From the NCBI GenBank assembly GCA_944322305.1, contig CALUOP010000005.1:171066-235065 (forward strand): a stretch of DNA of 64,000 nucleotides. The letters are read 5' to 3'. Both the position numbers and the translations under genes were made by a program. The notes under the pieces were generated by a model. It was not told where the DNA came from, did no database searches, and was given only the letters and a program-made list of their open reading frames with translations. Origin of the DNA: an uncultured Coriobacteriaceae bacterium. Its GTDB lineage: Bacteria > Actinomycetota > Coriobacteriia > Coriobacteriales > Coriobacteriaceae. Positions 9,041-17,784 of this stretch are shown here, piece after piece (the first letter of the stretch is position 1; each line of letters starts with the position of its first letter).

Positions 9041-9354
9041 GGGCTCTCCTGTCGTACGCGGCGGATGCGCCGGGCGCCCGTCGGCATGCCGGCGGGCTGG
9101 TTTGCTACGCTGCCCATTTTAGCAGCAGGGCCGCGGACGCCCGCGCATTGCAAGCATGTTTCATTTCTCGGCACTAGGCGGGCGCGGCCGCGTTGGGCGA
9201 TAATAGCGGGCGTTGAAACATGCGGCTCGGGTTGGCGCGCCCGCGATGCTTTTGTCTGGTCGCGCAAAGGGGCGCTGGCAGCGGATGGTTGGGCAACGGT
9301 CCGGGCGTCAGGGATAGGGCCCGGCGCGGGCTTTGAGAGTGCGAGGAGGACGGC
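9041..9354. other. divergent promoter region between DUF711 gene and metF
   Basis: A 314-base non-coding region that must hold promoters in both directions. A 10-bp inverted repeat at 9154-9223 brackets a GATAAT sequence at 9199-9204, a plausible -10 element for metF. No SAM or cobalamin riboswitch core was recognised, although the downstream genes make methionine with cobalamin. Confidence 0.6.
9154..9223. promoter_or_regulatory. inverted repeat flanking the candidate metF promoter
   Basis: GCATGTTTCA at 9154-9163 and its exact complement TGAAACATGC at 9214-9223 lie 50 bases apart, with GATAAT between them. Paired half-sites like this could bind a looping regulator or fold as a leader stem. 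Neither possibility is proven. Confidence 0.4.
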
Positions 9355-10215
9355 ATGAGGGTTGACGAGGCGTATGCCCAGGCTCGCGAGGCGGGGCGCA
9401 CGGCGCTTTCGTTCGAGATGTTTCCGCCCAAGGGCGCGCTGACGCTGGAGGAGGCGCGCGGCATCGCCGGCGAGCTTGCCGAGCTCGACCCGGCGTTCGT
9501 GAGCGTGACCTGCTCGGCCGGCGGCTCGGGCAACGCCGGCGCCACGCAGGACATCGCGTCGATGATCGCGCGTGAGTGCGGCGTGGCGTCCGTGGCGCAT
9601 CTCACCTGCATGGGGCTTACCCGCGCCGACCTGGCCGAGAAGATCGCGTCGTTTAAGGCGGCGGGTATCGAGAACGTGATGGCGCTGCGCGGCGACCCGG
9701 TGCCGGGGGCAGCGGCGCGCGACTACCGCTTTGCCAAGGACCTTGTCCCGGAGCTCGCCGCGGCGGGGTTCTGCGTGGGCGCGGCGGCCTACCCCGAGGG
9801 CCACATCGCCTGCGACGACCTGGCGCTTGACATTCGCTACCTGCGGGAGAAGCAGGAGGCCGGGGCAAGCTTTTTGGTGACGCAGCTGTGCTTTGACAAC
9901 GAGGCCATCCTGCGGTTCTTGGACCGCGCGCGGGCGGCGGGCGTCACGGTGCCCGTTGCGGTGGGCGTGATGCCGTTTATGAGCAAGCAGCAGCTCGAGC
10001 GCATGGTGTTCATGTGCGCGGCGTCGCTGCCGGCGCCGGTGATCAAGCTGCTGGCGAAGTACGAGGACGATCCGGCGGCGCTGCGGCAGGCGGGCATCGA
10101 CTACGCGTGCCGCCAGCTGGCCGGTCTGAAGGAGCACGGCGTTGAGCATCTACACGTGTACGCCATGAACCGACCGACGGTGGCGCGGGCGTGCGCCGCG
10201 GCGGTGAGGGGCTAG
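9355..10215 (+). CDS. metF: methylenetetrahydrofolate reductase
   Basis: A 286-residue TIM-barrel flavoprotein. It reduces 5,10-methylenetetrahydrofolate to 5-methyltetrahydrofolate, the methyl donor for MetH encoded two genes downstream. Seen in the sequence are the N-terminal SFEMFPPKG motif with the catalytic Glu, the folate-site segment NVMALRGDP, and the FLVTQLCFD strand. The length matches bacterial MetF. A GAGGAC ribosome binding site precedes the ATG. It is the first gene of the methionine cluster, and only six bases separate it from the next gene. Confidence 0.95.
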   Translation: MRVDEAYAQAREAGRTALSFEMFPPKGALTLEEARGIAGELAELDPAFVSVTCSAGGSGNAGATQDIASMIARECGVASVAHLTCMGLTRADLAEKIASFKAAGIENVMALRGDPVPGAAARDYRFAKDLVPELAAAGFCVGAAAYPEGHIACDDLALDIRYLREKQEAGASFLVTQLCFDNEAILRFLDRARAAGVTVPVAVGVMPFMSKQQLERMVFMCAASLPAPVIKLLAKYEDDPAALRQAGIDYACRQLAGLKEHGVEHLHVYAMNRPTVARACAAAVRG

Positions 10216-10221
10216 CGTACG

Positions 10222-11067
10222 ATGTGCGGAAGCGCGGACGTTGCCGCGAAGGCACGGGAGACTGCGGCGGGCAGCGGCGGCGAGGCCCGCGCGCGGCGCG
10301 CGGATAGCGCTGCGGGCGTCCGCGGCGCGGAGGTTGGCGCGGCGTCGCTTTCGCCCGCGGCGCTGGATGTTCCGGCACAGCCTCTGGTTGCTCACATCGA
10401 CCGCGCCGAGGCCCTGCGCTACCTGGGGTATACCGGCCAGGACATGGACGCCGAGCTCGCGGCGCGCATTGAGCGCGTGGTGGCCCGCTGCGAGCGCGAG
10501 CTGATCCCGCGCGGGCTTGCGCGGGTGTTCGCGGTGACGGGCGCCGCTCCCGTTCGGCTTGCCGGCACGGCGCTTGCGCTGCCCGGAGAGGACGTTGCCG
10601 CCCACCTGTTCGGGGCGGTGGCGGTGGCGGTGCTCTGCTGCACGCTCGGGCCCGCCAGCGAGCAGCGCCTGCGGGCGCGCGCGGCCACCGACCCGCTCGA
10701 CGCCGTAGTGTACGACGCGGCTTGCTCCGCCTACGTTGAGGCTGCGGCGGACGCGCTGGAAGAGGCGGTGCGCGCCAAGGCCACGGCGGCGGGGTTCGTG
10801 CTGGGCGGGCGCTTCAGCCCCGGGTACGGCGACCTACCGCTGGAGGTGCAGCCGGCGTTTCTCGCCGCGTTGGACGCCCCGCGCAGGCTGGGCGTAAGCT
10901 GCGCGCCTTCCTGCATGCTCGTCCCGAGCAAGAGCGTCACGGCGGTTGCGGGCGTGTTCGAGGCCTCGGCGCCGGCGGGGGAGAAGCGCCCTGCCTGCCA
11001 GGTGTGCCGCCAGCGCGCCGGGTGCGCCTTGCGGGCGCGCGGCCTTACGTGCGACCGCGCGCGGTGA
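10222..11067 (+). CDS. methionine synthase activation domain protein (stand-alone)
   Basis: A 281-residue protein corresponding to the C-terminal reactivation domain of MetH, here encoded separately. That domain binds S-adenosylmethionine and remethylates cobalamin after accidental oxidation. The hallmark RFSPGYGDLPLEVQ stretch lies near residues 195-208, followed by the SCMLVPSKSVTAVAGV segment. The first 45 residues are Ala/Gly/Arg-rich and probably disordered. The end is Cys-rich (CQVCRQRAGCALRARGLTC), which could bind metal. It sits between metF and metH, and the MetH here ends after its cobalamin domain, so the two proteins complement each other. Confidence 0.88.
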   Translation: MCGSADVAAKARETAAGSGGEARARRADSAAGVRGAEVGAASLSPAALDVPAQPLVAHIDRAEALRYLGYTGQDMDAELAARIERVVARCERELIPRGLARVFAVTGAAPVRLAGTALALPGEDVAAHLFGAVAVAVLCCTLGPASEQRLRARAATDPLDAVVYDAACSAYVEAAADALEEAVRAKATAAGFVLGGRFSPGYGDLPLEVQPAFLAALDAPRRLGVSCAPSCMLVPSKSVTAVAGVFEASAPAGEKRPACQVCRQRAGCALRARGLTCDRAR

Positions 11068-11206
11068 GGGCGGCGCTGACGGGCGAGCCGGTTTTCCGGG
11101 TGCGCCGTGCGGGGATAACGGCGCAAGGCGGGTGCCCGGCGGTGCGCGCCGGCAAACGGATCGCATCGGGCGCCTGCCCGTTGCTTATGAGGGAATGAGA
11201 ACACCC

Positions 11207-13795
11207 ATGCGCTTTGACGAGAACAACCACCCTTACCGCGAAGCCCCCGGCGACCTCGCCGTGGCCGATGCCGAGCTGCTTGCCGTTCTGAGCGGCGCGC
11301 GCTGCCTGCTGCTCGACGGGGCCATGGGCACCATGCTGCAGCGCCAGGGGCTCGCCGCCGGCGAGCTGCCGGAGCTTCTGTGCCTGACGCACCCCGAGCA
11401 GATCACCGCCATCCATCGCGCCTACGTTGAGGCCGGCTCCGAGATGGTGACTACCAACACCTTTGGCGCCAACGCGGCCAAGCTTGGCTTTGCCGCGCAG
11501 GTGGACGAGGTCTTCTCCGCGGCGATCGCGTGCGCCCGCGCCGCCCGCCCGCGCTGGGTCGCCGCCGACATCGGACCCACCGGCGCGCTCCTGCGCCCGC
11601 TCGGCACGCTGTCCTTCGACGACGCCTACAACCTCTTCGCCGAGCAGGCCCGCGCCGCCGAGCGCCACGGTGCCGACGTGGCGCTTATCGAGACCATGTC
11701 CGACCTGCTCGAGATCAAGGCGGCGGTGCTGGCGGTGAAGGAGAACACCCGCCTGCCCATCTTCGCCACCATGACCTTCGACGCGGAGGGGCGCACGTTT
11801 CTCGGCACCAGCCCCGAGGTGGCGGCCGTCACGCTCGCCGGCCTGGGGGTGGAGGTGCTCGGCGTCAACTGCTCGCTGGGCCCTGACGAGGTGGCGCCCT
11901 TTGTCGAGCGGATGCTTGCCGTCTCGCCTGTGCCGGTGATGGTGCAGGCCAACGCCGGGCTCCCGCGCGACGAGGGTGGCCGCACGGTGTACGACATCCC
12001 GCCGCGCGCGTACGCTTCCGGTGTGGCGCACATGCTCGACGCCGGCGCGTCGGTGGTTGGCGGCTGCTGCGGCACCGACCCCTCCTACATCACCGAGCTC
12101 GCGGCTCTTGTCGCAGGGCGCATGCCTCAGCCGCGCCGTCCCGCCCCGTGCTTTGCCGTGACGAGCGCGCAGCAGGCGGTGGTGCTGCCCGCGGGGAGCC
12201 GTGACGTTGCCTGCGTGGGCGAGCGCATCAACCCCACGGGCAAGCCGCGCCTGAAAGAGGCCCTGCGCGCCGAGGACCTGGACTACGTGGTCGGCCAGGC
12301 TATCGAGCAGGCCGAGCAGGGCGCCGACCTGCTCGACGTCAACCTGGGCCTTCCCGAGGTGGACGAGCCCGCACTCTTCCCGCGGGTGGTCGAGGCGCTG
12401 CAGGGTGCCTGCCCGCTGCCGCTCATGATCGACTCGTCCGACCCCGCGGCGGTCGAGGCCGGGGTACGCGCCTACGCCGGCAAGCCCATCATCAACTCGG
12501 TGAACGCCAAGCAGGAGAGCCTGGACGCGGTGCTGCCCGTCGCGCGCCATTACGGCTGCGCGGTGGTGGGCCTCACGCTGGACGAGAACGGCATCCCCCC
12601 TACGGCCGAGGAGCGCTTCCGCCTGGCCGACAAGATCGTGCGCGCGGCCGAGGCCGCCGGCGTCCCGCGCGCCGACGTGGCCATCGACTGCCTGGTGATG
12701 ACCGCCTCCACCAATCAGGAGCAGGTGGCCGAGATCCTGCGGGCGGTGTCGCTGGTGAAGGAGCGCCTGGGCGTGCGCTGCGTGCTGGGCGTGTCCAACG
12801 TGAGCTTCGGCCTGCCGCAGCGCCCGCTTCTGAACGCGGTGTTCCTGGCGGCGGCGTTTGGTGCGGGGCTCGACCTGGCCATCATGAACCCGGGCGCCGC
12901 GCGCTACCGCGACACGCTGGCGGCCTGGCACGTGCTGAACGCGCAGGACGCGGGCTCCGCTTCGTTCATCGAGAAGTACGCTGGCTGGCAGGACCCGTAC
13001 GCCGCGCCGGCGGGCGGGACTGTGGCGGGTGCGGGCGCGCTCGCGGCGCCGGCTCCGGCGGGCGCGGGCAGCGCGGGCGCGGTTGCGGCGCCCTCTCCGT
13101 CCGAAGGCCCCGCCGCCTCCGCCGCCGACCCGCACGGCGTGCGGGCGCTTGTCATCTCCGGCCGCCGCGGAGAGGTTGCCCCCGCGGTTGCCGCAGCGCT
13201 TGACGAGGCGGCAGACCCCCTCGACGTGATGAACGGCCTGCTCATCCCGGCGCTCGACGAGGTGGGGGAGCGCTTCGAGGCGGGCACGTTTTTCCTGCCG
13301 CAGCTTATGGCCGCCGCCGAAGCCGCGCGCGTGGGCTTCGATCTGGTGAAGGAGCGCCTGGCCGCGGCGCGCGCGCAGGCGGGCGGGACAAGCGCTCCCG
13401 ACGCCGTTGCCGCCGAGAAGGGCGCCATCTGCCTCGCCACGGTGCAAGGCGACATCCACGACATCGGCAAGAACATCGTTAAGATGCTGCTCGAGAACTA
13501 CGGCTACCGCATCTACGACCTCGGGCGCGACGTTGCACCTGCCGCCGTGCTCGCCTGCGTGCGCGAACACGGCGTGCGGCTCGTGGGGCTCTCGGCGCTG
13601 ATGACCACCACGGTTCCGGCCATGCGCGCCACCATCGAGCTGCTGCATGCCGAGGCGCCGGGGGTTGCGGTCATGGTGGGCGGCGCGGTTCTCACGCCCG
13701 AGTACGCCGAGCAGATCGGCGCCGACGCTTACGCCAAGGACGCCGCCGCCTCAGCCCGCATCGCCGAGCGCTTCTTCTCCAGGGCGGACGCGTAG
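11207..13795 (+). CDS. metH: cobalamin-dependent methionine synthase, lacking activation domain
   Basis: About 862 residues. It transfers a methyl group from methyltetrahydrofolate to homocysteine via cobalamin. The order is a homocysteine-binding barrel (LLDGAMGTML near 35-44, with zinc-ligand motifs GVNCSLGP and GGCCGTDP), a pterin-binding barrel (from GERINPTGKPRLKEAL), then the cobalamin cap and Rossmann domain with DIHDIGKNIV carrying the axial His. An Ala/Gly/Pro linker precedes the cap. The E. coli enzyme has a further C-terminal activation domain; here it is a separate upstream gene. Starts at 11195 and 11207 are both possible, with GAGGGA near both; 11207 has the better spacing. Confidence 0.94.
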   Translation: MRFDENNHPYREAPGDLAVADAELLAVLSGARCLLLDGAMGTMLQRQGLAAGELPELLCLTHPEQITAIHRAYVEAGSEMVTTNTFGANAAKLGFAAQVDEVFSAAIACARAARPRWVAADIGPTGALLRPLGTLSFDDAYNLFAEQARAAERHGADVALIETMSDLLEIKAAVLAVKENTRLPIFATMTFDAEGRTFLGTSPEVAAVTLAGLGVEVLGVNCSLGPDEVAPFVERMLAVSPVPVMVQANAGLPRDEGGRTVYDIPPRAYASGVAHMLDAGASVVGGCCGTDPSYITELAALVAGRMPQPRRPAPCFAVTSAQQAVVLPAGSRDVACVGERINPTGKPRLKEALRAEDLDYVVGQAIEQAEQGADLLDVNLGLPEVDEPALFPRVVEALQGACPLPLMIDSSDPAAVEAGVRAYAGKPIINSVNAKQESLDAVLPVARHYGCAVVGLTLDENGIPPTAEERFRLADKIVRAAEAAGVPRADVAIDCLVMTASTNQEQVAEILRAVSLVKERLGVRCVLGVSNVSFGLPQRPLLNAVFLAAAFGAGLDLAIMNPGAARYRDTLAAWHVLNAQDAGSASFIEKYAGWQDPYAAPAGGTVAGAGALAAPAPAGAGSAGAVAAPSPSEGPAASAADPHGVRALVISGRRGEVAPAVAAALDEAADPLDVMNGLLIPALDEVGERFEAGTFFLPQLMAAAEAARVGFDLVKERLAAARAQAGGTSAPDAVAAEKGAICLATVQGDIHDIGKNIVKMLLENYGYRIYDLGRDVAPAAVLACVREHGVRLVGLSALMTTTVPAMRATIELLHAEAPGVAVMVGGAVLTPEYAEQIGADAYAKDAAASARIAERFFSRADA

Positions 13796-13845
13796 CGCCG
13801 CGCCTCGTCCGCAATGCTTGCCCGTACGCAAGGAAAGGACCTGCC

Positions 13846-14271
13846 ATGTACGACAACTCGCGCGCCCTGATGGCCGAGATGCGCGCTGCCGGGATCGACT
13901 ACCGCAGCGACACGCCCGAGGAAGACGACAACCTCATCGACACCGTGCGCGTTTCATGGAGGGGGCGCAGCCTGCCGCGCACCACGGTGCTGTTCCGCCT
14001 GAACGATCGCGGGGCGCACCTCGAGGCGCTGGGCGTGGCCGACCTGCTGGGCAAGCCGCGCGCCCAGGTGCTCGAGAAGCTCAACGAGCTCAACGCGACC
14101 TACCGCTGGCTCACCTTCACGCTGAACGAGAACGGCCAGGTAGACTGCCATACCGACGTGTTCATGGTGCCCGAGGTGGCGGGGCTTTTCGGCATCGCCG
14201 CGATGGGGCGCATGTTCGACACGCTGGACGAGGTCTACCCCGGCCTCGCGGCGCTCGAGGCGCCACATTAG
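13846..14271 (+). CDS. YbjN-like small protein
   Basis: A 141-residue soluble protein resembling the YbjN domain family: an N-terminal helix (ALMAEMRAAGIDY), strands around VLFRLND, then ATYRWLTFTLNENGQVDCHTDVF, which fits the YbjN-type alternating pattern. YbjN proteins are linked to stress and motility phenotypes in enterobacteria, but no biochemical role is known. AGGAAAGG lies ahead of the ATG, and the gene begins 50 bases after metH, so it may be co-transcribed. The family assignment is tentative. Confidence 0.7.
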   Translation: MYDNSRALMAEMRAAGIDYRSDTPEEDDNLIDTVRVSWRGRSLPRTTVLFRLNDRGAHLEALGVADLLGKPRAQVLEKLNELNATYRWLTFTLNENGQVDCHTDVFMVPEVAGLFGIAAMGRMFDTLDEVYPGLAALEAPH

Positions 14272-14321
14272 GCCGTGCGTAATTTGGCGCGTTCCTGCAG
14301 CAGTTATCCGCCCCGCACCTG

Positions 14322-14339
14322 CCGCATGGTACCATGCGG
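14322..14339. promoter_or_regulatory. 18-bp perfect palindrome before the ZIP transporter
   Basis: CCGCATGGTACCATGCGG is a perfect palindrome 35 bases before the ZIP transporter start. It could be an operator for a metal-responsive dimeric regulator or a short hairpin ending the upstream gene. TACCAT inside it might also serve as a -10 element. No choice can be made from sequence alone. Confidence 0.4.
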
Positions 14340-14373
14340 TTAGATACCGCCACCTAGTGCGTCGGGAGGATGC

Positions 14374-15195
14374 ATGTTCGATCAATCTACGCTGACGGCG
14401 CTTACGTGGGCGGCGCTTGGCTGCGGGTTCACGTGGCTCATGACCACGCTGGGCTCGGCCGTGGTGCTTTTCACCGGCAAGGACCCGGAGAGCGGCAAGC
14501 TCACACACCATATCTTCCTAGGCTTTGCGGCCGGCGTCATGGTGGCTGCGTCGGTGTGGTCGCTGCTCAACCCGGCGATCGAGCAGGCCGAGGAGCAGGG
14601 CATGATCGGCTGGGTCCCCGCGGCGGGCGGCTTTCTTCTGGGCGTGGCCTTCCTTATCGCGCTCGACACGCTGCTGCCGCACCTGCACGCCGACGCCGCC
14701 GAGCCCGAGGGAATCAAGACCAGCTGGAAGCGCACGACGCTTATGGTGTCGGCGGTGACGCTGCACAACATCCCCGAGGGCATGAGCGTGGGCTTGCTGT
14801 TCGCCATGGCCTCGCAGGAGACGGGCGCGGCGGCCGGAACGTATCTGGGCATGGCGGTGGCGCTGGCCGTCGGCATCGGCCTGCAGAACTTCCCCGAGGG
14901 CGCGGCGGTTTCGCTGCCGCTGCGGCGCGAGGGCTTCTCGCGCGGCAAGGCGTTTTTGGCCGGCAGCCTCTCGGGCATCGTGGAGCCCATCTTCGGCATG
15001 CTCGTGGTGCTCGGCGCGAGCTGGATCAGCCCGTTCATGCCGTGGCTTTTGGCCTTTGCCGCCGGCGCCATGATCTACGTGGTGGTGGAGGAGCTCATCC
15101 CCGAGGCCCATCTCGGCGAGCACAGCAACGTGGGCACCTTGGGCGTCATCGCCGGCTTCGTGGTGATGATGGTGCTCGACGTGGCGCTGGGGTAG
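14374..15195 (+). CDS. ZIP family metal transporter
   Basis: A 273-residue inner membrane protein of the ZIP family, which imports zinc and sometimes iron or manganese. Eight hydrophobic segments are visible. The two metal-coordinating signatures are present: TLHNIPEGMSVG in the fourth segment and GLQNFPEGAAVS in the fifth. A short acidic cytoplasmic loop (DAAEPEG) replaces the His-rich loop of eukaryotic members, as in ZupT-like and GufA-like proteins. GGGAGG precedes the ATG. It is transcribed alone and convergently with the radical SAM gene. Confidence 0.94.
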   Translation: MFDQSTLTALTWAALGCGFTWLMTTLGSAVVLFTGKDPESGKLTHHIFLGFAAGVMVAASVWSLLNPAIEQAEEQGMIGWVPAAGGFLLGVAFLIALDTLLPHLHADAAEPEGIKTSWKRTTLMVSAVTLHNIPEGMSVGLLFAMASQETGAAAGTYLGMAVALAVGIGLQNFPEGAAVSLPLRREGFSRGKAFLAGSLSGIVEPIFGMLVVLGASWISPFMPWLLAFAAGAMIYVVVEELIPEAHLGEHSNVGTLGVIAGFVVMMVLDVALG

Positions 15196-15202
15196 GCGCC
15201 GC

Positions 15203-16237
15203 TCAGCAGTTGCCTGCGTGCACGTGGGCGAGGTGAGCGCGGGCAACGTCGGCGAGGCGGTGCACGTCCGCGGCGGGCGTGGGCGCGCGGTCGGTCAGGC
15301 GCCAGCGCGGGAAGAACCGCGTCACGTGGTAGGTGACCTGGCTGTTCTCGGGCACCGACCCGCCCAGATACGCTGCGGCGAGCTCGTGCCAACGCGCGGG
15401 AGCCTCCTCGCGGTAGGCGAGCCCCGCAAGCCAGCGCGCAGCTGCGTCGATCTCCTCGTCTGCGTCGTTGAGGCCGGGGACCACCAGCGTGGTCACCTCT
15501 ACGTGGCAGGTGGGGCAGCGGGCGAGAAGCGCTATCGTGCGCTTGACGCAGGCGAGCGCGCGGGCGCCGTGCGCGGCGGAGCCTGCAGCGTCGCCGGGCG
15601 CCCGCCCGGTCCAGCACATCTCGTAAAACGCGGGCGAGAACCCCTTGAGGTCGATGTTGGCCGCATCGATGAGCGGCGCGAGCTCTTCTGCCACGCGCTT
15701 CTCGGCCAGGCCGTTTGAGACCAGCACGTTGGCCAGGCCCGCTTCGTGGGCGAGAAGCGCGCAGTCGCACACGTACTCCCAGCTCACCAGCGGCTCGTTG
15801 TAGGTGTAGGCGATGCCGGCCACGCGCGGGTCGCGCTCGCGCAGGGCGCAGGCGGCGGCTACGAGCTCGTCCGGCTGCAGGATGCGCCAGCCGACGCCGT
15901 CCGCGCCCACCTGCGCGATCTCGTGGTTCTGGCAAAACGGGCAGCTGAGGTTGCAGCCGTAGCTGCCCACGGAGAGCACCTGTGCGCCGGGCAGGAAACG
16001 CGCCAGCGGCTTCTTCTCTACCGGGTCGAGCGCCAGCGCCGTCACGCGGCCATATGCCTCGGGCGCCACGGCGCCGTCCGCACCCCGCCGCGCGCGGCAC
16101 GCCCCGAGCTCGCCGGGGGCAAGCCGGCAGTGGCGTGGGCACACCGGGCACACGGCGGTTGCGCGGGCGCGCGCCTCTGCGCGCCTGCTCGCGTCCGGCG
16201 TCGCGCGGGTGCCCGCCGCTGCTCTTGTCGCGCTCAT
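15203..16237 (-). CDS. amrS: AmmeMemoRadiSam system radical SAM enzyme
   Basis: A 344-residue radical SAM protein. The cluster-binding CX3CX2C motif is CNLSCPFC near residue 95 in the GSYGCN context. An extra four-cysteine N-terminal motif (CPVCPRHCRLAPGELGAC) is typical of this AmrS/PflA-like family. Its start codon overlaps the stop of the preceding Memo-AMMECR1 gene by one base (TGATG), so the two are translationally coupled. The system of Memo, AMMECR1 and radical SAM occurs in many anaerobes and archaea, but its substrate is not established. A 285-base upstream extension of the frame was rejected because it is Arg-rich and overlaps the other gene. Confidence 0.92.
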   Translation of the reverse strand: MSATRAAAGTRATPDASRRAEARARATAVCPVCPRHCRLAPGELGACRARRGADGAVAPEAYGRVTALALDPVEKKPLARFLPGAQVLSVGSYGCNLSCPFCQNHEIAQVGADGVGWRILQPDELVAAACALRERDPRVAGIAYTYNEPLVSWEYVCDCALLAHEAGLANVLVSNGLAEKRVAEELAPLIDAANIDLKGFSPAFYEMCWTGRAPGDAAGSAAHGARALACVKRTIALLARCPTCHVEVTTLVVPGLNDADEEIDAAARWLAGLAYREEAPARWHELAAAYLGGSVPENSQVTYHVTRFFPRWRLTDRAPTPAADVHRLADVARAHLAHVHAGNC

Positions 16238-17784
16238 CACAGGTACCTCGTCACGGTGAAGCGCTCGAGCGCAACGTCGTCGTCCGCCAGGTCGATGCCG
16301 CCTTTGCGCGCGGCGATTTCGAGCTGCGCGTCCACCGTGTCCACGCCGTCGAGGTCGGGCAGCAGCAGGCCGCGCCGCCCGTCGGGCGTGCTCACGATCA
16401 CGCCGAAGCGCTCCGGGTCGAGCTCGCCGGGGCCGCTTACGCGCTCGGGCTCCGAGAGCACGTCCACGTCGTAGGCCAGCTCGGGCAGCTCGCCGACGGT
16501 CACGGGCGCAAAGCGCGGGTCGCGGCACCCGGCGCTCACGGCGTTGGCGCAGATCTCCTCGGCAAGGTTGGCGCGCGTGGCCGCGATGGTGCCGATGCAG
16601 CCGCGCAGCTGGCCGTCCTTCTTAAGCGAGACGAACGCCCCGGCTCGCCGCTCGAAGGCTTCCCGGGGCAGGGTGGCGAGAAGGTCGGCCGGCGGCGTGC
16701 GGGGGTCGGTGGCTGCCGCTGCGTCGCGGCGGGCGGCCTGCGCTTCTGCGTAGGTTGCGGGCAGCTCGGGCCGCTGCCGCTTGGTTACGAAGAGCTCGAG
16801 CGCAAAGCGGGCGAGACGCACGTAGGGGCTCTCGTGCGCGGCGCGTTGCCGCATGTCCTCGGCATGCCAGGCGCGGTACTGCTCGTCAAACGCGCGGCTG
16901 GCGTCTGCGCCCTCGGGGCCCGCAGGCGTAAAGGCGGCCACGCCGTAACCCACGCCGAACGGCCCCTCGCAGGAGAGCAGCTCCGCCTTCACGGCCGTGC
17001 GGTCAAGGGCGCCGGCCATGATCCAGAAGCTGCGCAGCCCGCATTCGGCCGCGCGCTCGCACAGCCCGGGGTCCATGGTGAGCAGAGCGAGGAAATCGCC
17101 TGACTCCAGCGCTTGGCAGCATTCTTGGTCGAAGACGGGGCCCTCGGGCGCGTAGCCGTAGGGGCCGGTTTCGGCGAGCTTGTGCGAGAGGTCGCCCGAC
17201 GCGATGTAGACCACGCGGCGGCCCAGGCGCGCTGCCACCCGCTGCACGCACTGGCCCAGGCGGTAGTGGTCGAGCGGCGAGAGCCCGGCGATGCCCAGCC
17301 GCACAACGGGGAAGGGGAGAAGCGGCGGCTCGCCCGCGGCGCCTGCGTTCTTCTCGGCCGGCGCGTGCTGCTCGGCCCGCTCGTTGAAGGCTTGCTGAAT
17401 AAAGTGAACGGGGATAAGCACGCCCCAGTCGAGCTCGGGATGGCGCTCGCCCTGCGTGCCGCAGGCGATGCCCTCCGCTTGGCCGGTTGTTGCGAGCGCG
17501 TGGGCGAAGTCCCGGTCGTAGCGCACGCGCGCCCCCGCATGCGGCGCGCCGAACTGGGCAAAGCTGCCCCGTGCGCCAGCACCCGGGGCGATGTGCAGGT
17601 AGTCGGCGTACATCACGGTGTGCGGGCTCGAGATCACCACGGTGTCGGGTGCAAGCGCGGCAACGCGGCGCCCCACCTCGCGGTAGGCGTCGATCGTGGC
17701 TTGGATGCCCTTCTCGCGGCCGCGACCCACGGCGGGGACGATGAGCGGCGGGTGCGGTACGGCAAATGCGGCAACAACGGACAT
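16237..17784 (-). CDS. fused AmmeMemoRadiSam protein B (Memo) and protein A (AMMECR1)
   Basis: A 515-residue fusion. Residues 1 to about 290 are a Memo/class III extradiol dioxygenase-like domain, with AFAVPHPPLIVPAVG at the start, VVISSPH near 50 and IASGDLSHKL near 190 supplying the conserved histidines. After a linker of about 45 residues, positions 330-515 form the AMMECR1 domain with its defining LRGCIGTI motif. In many genomes the two domains are separate genes. TAAAGGAGG is an excellent ribosome binding site before the ATG at 17784. It forms an operon with the radical SAM gene through the one-base overlap. Confidence 0.93.
   Translation of the reverse strand: MSVVAAFAVPHPPLIVPAVGRGREKGIQATIDAYREVGRRVAALAPDTVVISSPHTVMYADYLHIAPGAGARGSFAQFGAPHAGARVRYDRDFAHALATTGQAEGIACGTQGERHPELDWGVLIPVHFIQQAFNERAEQHAPAEKNAGAAGEPPLLPFPVVRLGIAGLSPLDHYRLGQCVQRVAARLGRRVVYIASGDLSHKLAETGPYGYAPEGPVFDQECCQALESGDFLALLTMDPGLCERAAECGLRSFWIMAGALDRTAVKAELLSCEGPFGVGYGVAAFTPAGPEGADASRAFDEQYRAWHAEDMRQRAAHESPYVRLARFALELFVTKRQRPELPATYAEAQAARRDAAAATDPRTPPADLLATLPREAFERRAGAFVSLKKDGQLRGCIGTIAATRANLAEEICANAVSAGCRDPRFAPVTVGELPELAYDVDVLSEPERVSGPGELDPERFGVIVSTPDGRRGLLLPDLDGVDTVDAQLEIAARKGGIDLADDDVALERFTVTRYL

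Noticed and set aside
9041..9354. SAM or cobalamin riboswitch before metF
   Set aside because: The conserved cores of these riboswitches were not found by eye. A covariance search would be needed to exclude a divergent form.
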